Below, in pieces: positions 43,036-48,921 of a stretch of DNA of 59,340 bases. Origin of the DNA: a virus. The number at the start of each line of letters is the position of its first letter. Positions within the stretch are counted from its first letter, which is position 1. Below the pieces are notes generated by a model. The model saw only the letters and a program-made list of their open reading frames with translations, was not told the DNA's origin and ran no database searches. The stretch spans positions 1 to 59,340 of the IMG/VR virus record IMGVR_UViG_3300035670_000235; one strand, given 5' to 3'. Position numbers and translations under genes: made by a program.

Positions 43036-43483
43036 CAGAGGGGCTATTGCCCTTCATTTTTTCCACAGCCTCGGCCGCCAACCCCATGTAGGCAGCCCCA
43101 TCTATCCAGTTATCGATGTCAGATCCGGTGCGTTCTCGGCAGAGCTTGAGAACCACCATGAATAACCAGCCCTCGACCTCGGTCATCTTGTGATCGGTCA
43201 GGGCTTCGAAGGTCTTGACAATCCTTTGCATCGAGCGTTCCTGCCCGTTGTCCCTGCGCCTGCCCCGCTCAGCAATCATGTCCTTGGCTTCCTGCAATAC
43301 AGCCTCGGGTGTCAATCCCTTGACAGGCTGTGCGTTGAGTACCTTCATCATGTCGGACAGCAGATAGGCCGCCTCGGACATGCAGTCGGAGTAGGCAGTG
43401 GCGGGGTGCGTTGAAGACCAGCCATGCAACTCATAGATCAGTTGCTCTGCACGTAGCCTCATCTCAATGGGTATAGGGGACAT
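43031..43483 (-). CDS. DUF6378-like protein
   Basis: A 150-aa helical protein. GRRRDNGQERSMQRIVKTFEALT, GWLFMVVLKLCRE and DIDNWIDGAAYMGLAAEA are the DUF6378 pattern (a helical, MazG-like-looking domain common in phages with conserved D-x-x-D-x-A-x-Y). MazG-like proteins hydrolyse nucleotides, but activity for this family is not established to my knowledge. The stop codon falls inside palindrome copy a. Confidence 0.75.
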   Translation of the reverse strand: MSPIPIEMRLRAEQLIYELHGWSSTHPATAYSDCMSEAAYLLSDMMKVLNAQPVKGLTPEAVLQEAKDMIAERGRRRDNGQERSMQRIVKTFEALTDHKMTEVEGWLFMVVLKLCRERTGSDIDNWIDGAAYMGLAAEAVEKMKGNSPSA

Positions 43484-43646
43484 CTTTCTTTCTCAGGAAT
43501 GGTGGGATGTAGTCATCATCAAACTGGAATGGCTCCGGTGCGCCAGTCTCAAGTCGAGTCAGCTTTGCATTGAGGGATTGAATCCTGCTGTGCAGGGCTT
43601 TGATTTCCAGATAGATCTGCTTTTTGAGTTCGTTCTTGCTCGACAT
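43464..43646 (-). CDS. Small coiled-coil hypothetical protein
   Basis: A 60-aa protein, ATG 43646 with site GAGAGAGG. N-terminal helix KQIYLEIKALHSRIQSLNAKLTRLE is a predicted coiled coil; the end is acidic then Pro/Lys-rich. It overlaps the previous gene by 98 nt in another frame and the next by 20 nt. Function unknown. Confidence 0.5.
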   Translation of the reverse strand: MSSKNELKKQIYLEIKALHSRIQSLNAKLTRLETGAPEPFQFDDDYIPPFLRKKDVPYTH

Positions 43647-43854
43647 ATCTTGCTAACCTCTCTCTTGCTGAAAACAAATCGGCTTGAAGTCTGCGGATCT
43701 CGTCGCTCAGTGATGTGTATTCCACATACAGGTTCTTCGCTTGCAGCCTAGCAAGCGCCTCGTTAGGTGGGATGGATGAGTGCTGGCTCCACTTCCACGG
43801 CATCCGGTTCATCTCCTCCTGCCAGCTACCTGGAGGTGACTTGTCATCGATCAT
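43549..43854 (-). CDS. Hypothetical coiled-coil protein
   Basis: A 101-aa protein. N-terminal WQEEMNRMPWKWSQ, then ALARLQAKNLYVEYTSLSDEIRRLQADLFSARERLARYVEQE, a coiled-coil helix. The last 98 nt overlap the 43646 gene in another frame, which is long for real overlaps, so the C-terminal end may be poorly conserved. Function unknown. Confidence 0.58.
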   Translation of the reverse strand: MIDDKSPPGSWQEEMNRMPWKWSQHSSIPPNEALARLQAKNLYVEYTSLSDEIRRLQADLFSARERLARYVEQERTQKADLSGNQSPAQQDSIPQCKADST

Positions 43855-43855
43855 G

Positions 43856-44338
43856 TCAATCTCCTATGTTCAGTAACGCTACGTTATGCAACTCACTTTG
43901 GATAGCGGCATAGCCCTCCCCATGCCCTAGGTTAGTCAACCTTTTGGCGTCGAGCAATTCGGTGGCTGTCAAGAAACCGGCACACCGATACTTGGGGAAT
44001 CTGCCCACCATCAGGACAAACAGGTCTACCTGTGTGGCGTCTTTCCATTTGACTGCCAACAGCCTGCCGCTCTCATAGGTGGTGGACTTGACATCAACTG
44101 ACCTGCCGTCCCGAAGGTAGCAGTCCTCTGCCTTGGTGTGATCAAGATCTAGGTCGGGGTAGACATTGGCGAGTTTGCAGAAGGCGATCTCGGCAGCGAT
44201 ACCCTCAAGGTCAGTGAGTTCGTTGGACTGATCCCCCATCTTCCGATTAGGCAGCCCCTTCTCTCTGGCACTGTCATACCGCTGCTTAGCTAAGTACTTA
44301 GCTAACCTCTGCTCTGCATCGCTCAATGTTACATACAT
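43856..44338 (-). CDS. PD-(D/E)XK nuclease-like protein
   Basis: A 160-aa protein. Glu50 (GIAAEIAF), Asp72 and Asp82-Val-Lys84 in RSVDVKST, followed by strands LLAVKWKDATQVDLFVLMVG, give a compact PD-(D/E)XK restriction-type fold. Small proteins of this kind are frequent in phage early regions and may cleave host DNA or act in repair; target unknown. Confidence 0.68.
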   Translation of the reverse strand: MYVTLSDAEQRLAKYLAKQRYDSAREKGLPNRKMGDQSNELTDLEGIAAEIAFCKLANVYPDLDLDHTKAEDCYLRDGRSVDVKSTTYESGRLLAVKWKDATQVDLFVLMVGRFPKYRCAGFLTATELLDAKRLTNLGHGEGYAAIQSELHNVALLNIGD

Positions 44339-44341
44339 GAT

Positions 44342-44524
44342 TTAATCCTCGACCACCGGATCAAACTTAAACCACTCGCAGATTTCGTGCATCACGGCTT
44401 GCGTGATCTTTTCTCGAACCTGCTCGGCGGTCGGCTTGTCGGTGTGCTTGTAGGCTCGCGTCAATCCATAAGCCACGCCAGTCTCAACGCAATGCTCGAT
44501 CAGTTTGTAAATGTCTGGCTTCAT
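44342..44524 (-). CDS. Small hypothetical protein
   Basis: A 60-aa helical protein (IYKLIEHCVETGVAYGLTRAYKHTD, then EQVREKITQAVMHEICEWF). It overlaps the stop of the gene upstream by 4 nt (ATGA). Unknown function. Confidence 0.55.
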   Translation of the reverse strand: MKPDIYKLIEHCVETGVAYGLTRAYKHTDKPTAEQVREKITQAVMHEICEWFKFDPVVED

Positions 44525-45027
44525 GCTTCGCTCCTCGCCCGAATCGCGGCGGCAATTTCACGGTAGTCATAAGCCCACACTTCACCATCAAACATCTTCG
44601 CACACACCTCCCGCTCGGCTTTCACCGCAGCGTCTAACAATCCGCAGTACTGTGTCGTCCGTTGCCCCTCGGCACACTTGCGGTAGCCCTCGCTGACCAA
44701 AGCCTTCAGATGCAGTTCCAGAAAGCGATTGAGTTTGTTCAGAGTCACACGCTCGTCGGTCAGGCTCATCACGATTCCGGCCTCGTCTGCCATCTTGATA
44801 ACGTCATCCGTGTTCACGCCGCACATCCTCCAGATGTTTTGATCTTCGCCCAACGCTTGCTTGGCTCGCGCCTCTTGATACATGGAGTTCTGGCTGATGG
44901 AGATGTCATGCAGGGCTTCGCGTAGTCGCTCGTTTTCAACAATCAGCGCATACACTTCTGGGTCATCGCTCCACCGCTTGCCATCTTTTGCGGGAATAGC
45001 CTCGCCAAACTTGTATTCCTCGTTCAT
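44521..45027 (-). CDS. Hypothetical early protein with EREVCAKMF motif
   Basis: A 168-aa helical protein. N-terminal EEYKFGEAIPAKDGKRW, middle helices, a segment CGVNTDDVIKMADEAG, and a C-terminal AAVKAEREVCAKMFDGEV ... REIAAAIRARSEA. The AxxxAEREACAKxxx...AIRAR pattern is a common but uncharacterised phage tail-end module. It shares this module with the 45024 product. Start overlaps that gene's stop (ATGA). Confidence 0.65.
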   Translation of the reverse strand: MNEEYKFGEAIPAKDGKRWSDDPEVYALIVENERLREALHDISISQNSMYQEARAKQALGEDQNIWRMCGVNTDDVIKMADEAGIVMSLTDERVTLNKLNRFLELHLKALVSEGYRKCAEGQRTTQYCGLLDAAVKAEREVCAKMFDGEVWAYDYREIAAAIRARSEA

Positions 45028-45043
45028 CGCGGTTGCTCCTGTT
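45024..45043 (-). repeat. 20-bp junction repeat, copy 1
   Basis: TCATCGCGGTTGCTCCTGTT on the plus strand, also at 45266-45285. On the coding strand it carries the ribosome site (CAGGAG), the last codons QEQPR of one gene and the overlapping ATGA start of the next. Confidence 0.85.
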
Positions 45044-45269
45044 CACCCCTCGCCCGAATCGCTTCGGCGCAATCAAGCGTCCCACGCATATAGTCGTGCC
45101 GGAATCTTGTATCCGATTCATCTAGATCTTCACACACCTTCGCACACGCCTCCCGCTCGGCAGCGGCAACTAGGGCGGCGAAACGTTGGAAGTTCTCCAG
45201 AATCCCGCCTTGCTCTAACCCAACCAGTCCGGCACTACGCGCCATGCGGATAATGTCATCGCGGGTCAT
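45024..45269 (-). CDS. Hypothetical early protein, EREACAK family
   Basis: An 81-aa protein beginning MTRDDIIRMARSAGLVG with FAALVAAAEREACAKVC and ending CAEAIRARGEQEQPR. This is a widespread small phage protein of unknown function (DDIxxMAxxAG ... FAALVAAAEREACAK). Similar to the C-terminal part of its downstream neighbour; probably a duplication. Linked to both neighbours by the same 20-bp start/stop junction. Confidence 0.65.
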   Translation of the reverse strand: MTRDDIIRMARSAGLVGLEQGGILENFQRFAALVAAAEREACAKVCEDLDESDTRFRHDYMRGTLDCAEAIRARGEQEQPR

Positions 45270-45285
45270 CGCGGTTGCTCCTGTT
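45266..45285 (-). repeat. 20-bp junction repeat, copy 2
   Basis: Exact second copy of the 45024-45043 repeat, at the next gene junction upstream. It gives both upstream genes the same C-terminal residues and the same start context for the genes that follow. Confidence 0.85.
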
Positions 45286-45454
45286 TAACTACTTCAATCT
45301 CAGTCCATGCTGCCAGATGCATTACATTCCCATCATCATCTGTGCAATAGGAATACATGCCATCGATGTGGTGGAAATTTAATTCCATGTCACTCGATAG
45401 CGTGTCGCCTAGCAATCTGATGCGACTGTTTCTTGGAACGTCATAGAGTTTCAT
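45266..45454 (-). CDS. Small hypothetical early protein
   Basis: A 62-aa protein (KLYDVPRNSRIRLLGD near the start, MYSYCTDDDGNVMHLAAWTEIEVV near the end); it looks like a small beta domain. The end EQPR is supplied by the 20-bp junction repeat. Unknown function. Confidence 0.58.
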   Translation of the reverse strand: MKLYDVPRNSRIRLLGDTLSSDMELNFHHIDGMYSYCTDDDGNVMHLAAWTEIEVVKQEQPR

Positions 45455-45636
45455 AACTGCCCCTTCACGATCGGCTCGTAGTCCTTACGCACCACGATGT
45501 AGGCCAGCGGCTCGCCATCGAATGTGCCTTCGGTTACCACTGAGATCATGTAGTCCTTAGTCAACTGATACAAACATTGCTGTGCATCCTTTAGGGTTTT
45601 GAATCCAATGAGGGTAGCCCTAGGCTTTCCGTTCAT
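45451..45636 (-). CDS. Small hypothetical early protein
   Basis: A 61-aa alpha/beta protein (RATLIGFKTLKDAQQCLYQL, then GTFDGEPLAYIVVRKDYEP). Four-base overlaps join it to its downstream neighbour. Unknown function. Confidence 0.58.
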   Translation of the reverse strand: MNGKPRATLIGFKTLKDAQQCLYQLTKDYMISVVTEGTFDGEPLAYIVVRKDYEPIVKGQL

Positions 45637-45850
45637 GCTGCGTCTCCTTCCATATTTTGTAGTCGTATTGCTTGATGCCGCGCTTGAGGGCAGTACCCAA
45701 GACAGACTGCCCTATGCCCCACGCCTTCACCAGATCACGATACTTCGCCCTATTGTTGATGGCATTAGCCTTGCGCTGTAGCAAGGTGGTGTACTGGTCA
45801 AAAGATATGCGCGGGTTGTACCTGGATATCTTGGTGTACTTTTGTTCCAT
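45620..45850 (-). CDS. Small basic hypothetical, HTH-like
   Basis: A 76-aa basic protein with RKANAINNRAKYRDLVKAWGIGQSVLGTALKRGIKQYD, which resembles a helix-turn-helix DNA-binding region (WGIGQSVLGTALKRG). Possibly a transcription regulator; weak evidence. Overlaps the next gene by 17 nt. Confidence 0.5.
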   Translation of the reverse strand: MEQKYTKISRYNPRISFDQYTTLLQRKANAINNRAKYRDLVKAWGIGQSVLGTALKRGIKQYDYKIWKETQHERKA

Positions 45851-45853
45851 AAC

Positions 45854-46120
45854 TCATTCCTTGACACCGAAGTAGGCTGTGATCAACTTCATTGCATCGA
45901 TGTGCTGCTGAATGATCTTTAGATCCTCCCGCTTGTTAGACGAGAACACACCGTACTCATACCCACCAGCCTTGCGCTTCTTCAGGTCATGCTCAAGGCA
46001 GTCCAGTGTGGACATGAGTTCAGCCACGATTAGAGACTGGATCATCTCGTAGGTATGGCTGTTCAACACTAAAAGCATTTCCTCAAACGCTTTGTTTCTC
46101 TTTATTGCTTTTCCTGCCAT
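45854..46120 (-). CDS. Helical hypothetical early protein
   Basis: An 88-aa helical protein (RNKAFEEMLLVLNSHTYEMIQS, ELMSTLDCLEHDLKKRK, LKIIQQHIDAMKLITAYFG). Overlaps the upstream gene by 19 nt. No family recognised. Confidence 0.58.
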   Translation of the reverse strand: MAGKAIKRNKAFEEMLLVLNSHTYEMIQSLIVAELMSTLDCLEHDLKKRKAGGYEYGVFSSNKREDLKIIQQHIDAMKLITAYFGVKE

Positions 46121-46338
46121 GACTTATCCTCCTCTGTGATGAGTGTCATGTTGGTGGGATCGCATGGAATCCACTGGAATTTAGCGGTTTTCGGGTGATA
46201 CATCGCACCGCAACTCTGCACTGCCTGAACTTCATTGATGGTCTGCGTTACATAGTAACCACCAATGAATCCAGTGGTGGCACACACGATGCCGATCACC
46301 AAGCCAACCGCCGCTTTCTGTCTGTCTGAAAATGACAT
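46102..46338 (-). CDS. Small membrane protein
   Basis: A 78-aa protein with one membrane segment (AVGLVIGIVCATTGFIGGYYV, about residues 9-29) and a soluble tail with two cysteines (QSCGAMY, IPCDPTN) that could form a disulfide in the periplasm. Adjacent to another small membrane protein; perhaps they act at the host envelope, for example in superinfection exclusion. Speculative. Confidence 0.6.
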   Translation of the reverse strand: MSFSDRQKAAVGLVIGIVCATTGFIGGYYVTQTINEVQAVQSCGAMYHPKTAKFQWIPCDPTNMTLITEEDKSWQEKQ

Positions 46339-46339
46339 G

Positions 46340-46525
46340 TCACACTCCTGCTAACCAGTAACCAATCACGATGCCAGCGCCAAACAACATGGCGCATAGC
46401 ATCACCTCTGCAACTAAACGCTCACCGCGTTCTTTGTTGATTGCTATCTCCATCTCCGCTATCTGATTGCGAAGACTGGCGATCTCGTTGATCTTCCTGT
46501 CTATGGTTTGATTTTTATTCCTCAC
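46340..46525 (-). CDS. Small membrane protein with coiled coil
   Basis: A 61-aa protein with a GTG start overlapping the preceding stop (GTGA). An N-terminal coiled coil (DRKINEIASLRNQIAEMEIAI) precedes a C-terminal membrane segment (MLCAMLFGAGIVIGYWLAG). It looks like a membrane-anchored coiled coil. Unknown function. Confidence 0.58.
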   Translation of the reverse strand: MRNKNQTIDRKINEIASLRNQIAEMEIAINKERGERLVAEVMLCAMLFGAGIVIGYWLAGV

Positions 46526-46983
46526 AATAGCCTTCCCTTGATTGCTTTAGCTTTTGGCATGAACTGCCTACGCATCCGGCGATACTGCGATAGAAGATCA
46601 CCATAGATGGAATCAACGTTCATGCCGTCATAGGCTTCGTTGTCTGCCGTCCCCTGCGGGACTCGCATCTGCACACTACGCACAATGTAGTTGCTGCGCA
46701 GATCACAGGCGGAGTTCCACAGGGTCAGGTTCTTGTCTGTTGCTCGCTCGGCATGCATATCGATCACATGAATGATCTCGTGCATAACAAGCCCATCGAG
46801 TTGATCGTCATCGAGCATATCCACATGGTCGAAGTTGAACATCAGGCGGCTGCCGTCAGTGCCAGCCACGGCCAGGTGTGGAGCATGCTCGATAGGCAGT
46901 CCCTCGATGAAGTCAGACAAGCCAAGAAACTTGCGAGACAACTTAGAAAGGGATGTCTGTATTCGGTTTGCTGCGGATAGCAT
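46522..46983 (-). CDS. Free-standing zincin (DUF2201-N-like metallopeptidase domain)
   Basis: A 153-aa protein; ATG 46983 has the AGAGGAAG site. His68-Glu-Ile-Ile-His72 in LVMHEIIHVIDMHAERATDK, then WNSACDLRSN, matches the N-terminal metallopeptidase domain of the DUF2201 group (MHExxHxxxxHxxR ... WNxAxDxxxN). In bacteria that domain is usually fused to a VWA domain, absent here. It would be a zinc-dependent protease acting early in infection, with unknown substrate. Confidence 0.78.
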   Translation of the reverse strand: MLSAANRIQTSLSKLSRKFLGLSDFIEGLPIEHAPHLAVAGTDGSRLMFNFDHVDMLDDDQLDGLVMHEIIHVIDMHAERATDKNLTLWNSACDLRSNYIVRSVQMRVPQGTADNEAYDGMNVDSIYGDLLSQYRRMRRQFMPKAKAIKGRLL

Positions 46984-47176
46984 CAGAGAACTTCCTCTTA
47001 CCAAGCCCTAACTCCATCACCTTGAGTTCCGTCTCTAAGCAATCCACTAGGGTTTTGTGATATCGAATCAGTGTCTGTATCTCCAGCACTCGCTGTTGAT
47101 GCTGACTCTGCTCATGATATGCACGATGCATATCGTAATCGTCGTTGTAGTAATAATCGTCACTGTATTGGCTCAT
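46943..47176 (-). CDS. Small Tyr/Asp/His-rich protein ending in SSB-like tip
   Basis: A 77-aa protein. N-terminus QYSDDYYYNDDYDMHRAYHEQ is Tyr/Asp-rich, then a helix (RVLEIQTLIRYHKTLVDCLETELKVME) and an end NTDIPF. The last residues resemble the SSB C-terminal tip (DxxPF) but lack the acidic run. Starts 15 nt after palindrome b, whose adjoining hairpins lie in the leader. Function unknown. Confidence 0.58.
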   Translation of the reverse strand: MSQYSDDYYYNDDYDMHRAYHEQSQHQQRVLEIQTLIRYHKTLVDCLETELKVMELGLGKRKFSDAIRSKPNTDIPF

Positions 47177-47191
47177 GCTTATCTCCTATTA

Positions 47192-47206
47192 CATAACAAT
47201 GTTATG
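47192..47206. promoter_or_regulatory. Early palindrome copy b
   Basis: CATAACAATGTTATG, exact copy, ending 15 nt before the ATG at 47176 on the minus strand, just 5' of the AGGAG site. The adjacent covarying hairpin pair occupies 47203-47239. Confidence 0.85.
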
Positions 47207-47239
47207 CAGCCGATGGCTGCATACAGCCGCAACGCGGCT
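47203..47239 (-). promoter_or_regulatory. Hairpin pair next to palindrome b
   Basis: Hairpin 1: TATGCAGCC / GGCTGCATA, 9 bp, 3-nt loop, sharing TATG with the palindrome arm. Hairpin 2: AGCCGC / GCGGCT, 6 bp, 3-nt loop. Same layout as at 50404-50443 with compensatory base changes. In the minus-strand RNA the pair follows the stop of the 47238 gene and precedes the 47176 gene. Confidence 0.75.
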
Positions 47240-47648
47240 ACCAACTGGCCTGATAAATCACCATGCGGTATTCACCTGGCACTCTGTTCTCCATGTCGCT
47301 CACCCACAGCAAGGCTCTCTGAAAGATGGCGACATCCTCTGCAACCCTCTCATCACTAGTTTGTGATACGCCAAAGAAAAAGCCTTCAGTGAATGGCAAC
47401 TTCCTTGTTTTGATTGCCGATATAACCTCCCTGATATCAGGCTCTGTTAGGTATATCTCTCGACAATCATCGACACCACTGGCGAAACTCTGCACCATGT
47501 AGCCATGCAGGTTGGGATGCTTACGCCAGTAGCCCAACTCATATCGCTTCGACCTCAGTCGAAAGCCATCCTCCATGATGTTCTTACTCGGGTCTTCGAA
47601 GTCATCGATGAATGACTTCTCACCAGTCAGGTACATATCAAGTCCCAT
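47238..47648 (-). CDS. MGLDMYL-family hypothetical protein
   Basis: A 136-aa protein. The start MGLDMYLTGEKSF, the segment ELGYWRKHPNLHGYMVQ and KLPFTEGFFFGVSQTSDE are a recognisable phage/bacterial family signature (MGLDMYL ... YWRKxPNxH ... GFFFG). Function is unknown; the Trp/Arg/His-rich core suggests an enzyme or nucleotide binding but this is a guess. Stop codon lies in hairpin 2 of the element upstream of the 47176 gene. Confidence 0.7.
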   Translation of the reverse strand: MGLDMYLTGEKSFIDDFEDPSKNIMEDGFRLRSKRYELGYWRKHPNLHGYMVQSFASGVDDCREIYLTEPDIREVISAIKTRKLPFTEGFFFGVSQTSDERVAEDVAIFQRALLWVSDMENRVPGEYRMVIYQASW

Positions 47649-47660
47649 GTCATCACTCCT

Positions 47661-47927
47661 TTAGTATTTGTATAAGGTACTCAGTACAGGCAGGGTTGGT
47701 CTGTTCCGGTCTGTTGTGAACATCGCCCCCGCCCCATTACCCTCATCGTCCATGCTAGGCCATAGCAACGTGCCGTCATCCAGTTCAAAGATAACTGACC
47801 GTGTATGCCAACCGAGTCGCTTCGCCTCCTTCTTGTCAAGGTATCGAGCAGCCACAATCGTGCGGCCAACCAGTAAGTCTTGAGCAGCCTTTTCCCAATG
47901 CTGCTCTGGGTTTTGAATGATGCTCAT
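47661..47927 (-). CDS. Small conserved phage protein with DDEGN motif
   Basis: An 88-aa protein starting at ATG 47927 (TAATG overlap with the amidotransferase stop). LVGRTIVAARYLDKKEAKRLGWHTRSVIFELDDGTLLWPSMDDEGNGAGAMF has the GW...xxL-DGxxLxPSxDDEGNxxGAM pattern of a frequent small beta-fold phage protein. Co-translated with the amidotransferase, so it may belong to the same pathway. Confidence 0.68.
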   Translation of the reverse strand: MSIIQNPEQHWEKAAQDLLVGRTIVAARYLDKKEAKRLGWHTRSVIFELDDGTLLWPSMDDEGNGAGAMFTTDRNRPTLPVLSTLYKY

Positions 47928-48868
47928 TAATAGCCACCCATTTCCCATTCGACCCTCATGTTGAAGGGCGTGAGGCCGTGATCGGTGAACAACTCCTCGA
48001 TCCACTGCGCTGCCATAACCGGATCATCTGCCACGATGTCCTCGCATTCGGCACTCTCGTAGGCGAACTCCAACAAGGCGCTGGCTTTCCACGGCGCATC
48101 GTTGACCCACTGCAGTAGGTTGTTGTTGAGCCATGAGTTGTAGGCAGCCTTGACCACCACCTTCATCTCTGTCGGTGAGTTGCGAGATACCTCCTTGCTT
48201 TTCTTGTTGTATGAATAGCCCTCCTCCCAGTCGTAGTAGGAATACTCACCGGCATAGCGACTGCCATAGGAGGAATACACAGAGGCGCCAGAGGTTTTAG
48301 CGCCAAGCCCATATCTACCGGCAGACCATGCGTAGGTGTTGGAGAGCCACGCACCTTGGAAGGTCACGCCTGCACTGCGATTGATGATGATGGACTCGCC
48401 GGTGTGCAGCATGAAGCCGAACTTGTTAGTGCCACCGATCAGATCGCCAAGGAACGCCTGATACTGCGGATCGAGCAGTAGCGCAGGGTTATACGACACA
48501 GCAGGCTCGATGACATTGCGGATGAAGTGCCAGGTATCGGACTTCTTCTTGTCGTTGTCATTGCCTGACGAGAGGATGCCGTTGTGCGCCATCCAGATGT
48601 TCTTGGTCACCATGTAGGGATGGCAGTTGTCGAGGTCGATATCGCCGTGAGTCTGCATACGGGCATGCCAGATGCAGTCACGACCATCTGCATACTGACG
48701 ATAGAACTCCACGAAATCCTGCGCCGTCTTGGGCAGCAGCTTCTTGACTACAACATGGCCAGCCTCGGCGTACATGATGCCGATGCCGTCACGGTTCTTG
48801 CTATACACGTCACGCAGGAAATCGTCGGTGAATTGGGTATCTTGATTCTGTTGAACTAACAAACACAT
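47927..48868 (-). CDS. Class II (Ntn-type) glutamine amidotransferase
   Basis: A 313-aa protein. Start ATG 48868 gives MCLLVQQ, so Cys2 becomes the N-terminal nucleophile after Met removal (ATG 48874, with AGGAG 8 nt upstream, would bury it). RDGIGIMY, Arg70 in WHARMQTHG, CHPY and Asn96-Gly97 in MAHNGIL are the class II GAT glutaminase residues. Such domains release ammonia from glutamine for a partner synthetase. C-terminal half has no synthetase fold and is Tyr/Ser-rich in the middle (YSSYGSRYAGEYSYYDWEEG). Located between palindrome c and the 88-aa gene, downstream of the amidoligase. Confidence 0.85.
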   Translation of the reverse strand: MCLLVQQNQDTQFTDDFLRDVYSKNRDGIGIMYAEAGHVVVKKLLPKTAQDFVEFYRQYADGRDCIWHARMQTHGDIDLDNCHPYMVTKNIWMAHNGILSSGNDNDKKKSDTWHFIRNVIEPAVSYNPALLLDPQYQAFLGDLIGGTNKFGFMLHTGESIIINRSAGVTFQGAWLSNTYAWSAGRYGLGAKTSGASVYSSYGSRYAGEYSYYDWEEGYSYNKKSKEVSRNSPTEMKVVVKAAYNSWLNNNLLQWVNDAPWKASALLEFAYESAECEDIVADDPVMAAQWIEELFTDHGLTPFNMRVEWEMGGY

Positions 48869-48906
48869 TGTCATTACTCCTTGGTTGATTTGATTGTCGA
48901 GCCTTG

Positions 48907-48921
48907 CATAACAATGTTATG
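48907..48921. promoter_or_regulatory. Early palindrome copy c
   Basis: CATAACAATGTTATG, exact copy. The stop codon of the amidoligase (48917-48919) lies inside it, and the amidotransferase starts 39 nt downstream on the minus strand. Confidence 0.82.

Noticed and set aside
43021-43043. dif/XerCD-like site: AATTTAACATAACATTGTTATGC resembles bacterial dif arms
   Set aside because: The centre is 5 nt (4 in variants) rather than the 6-8 nt needed between Xer arms, and the other copies lack the outer dif bases. Nine copies are also not expected for a dif site.
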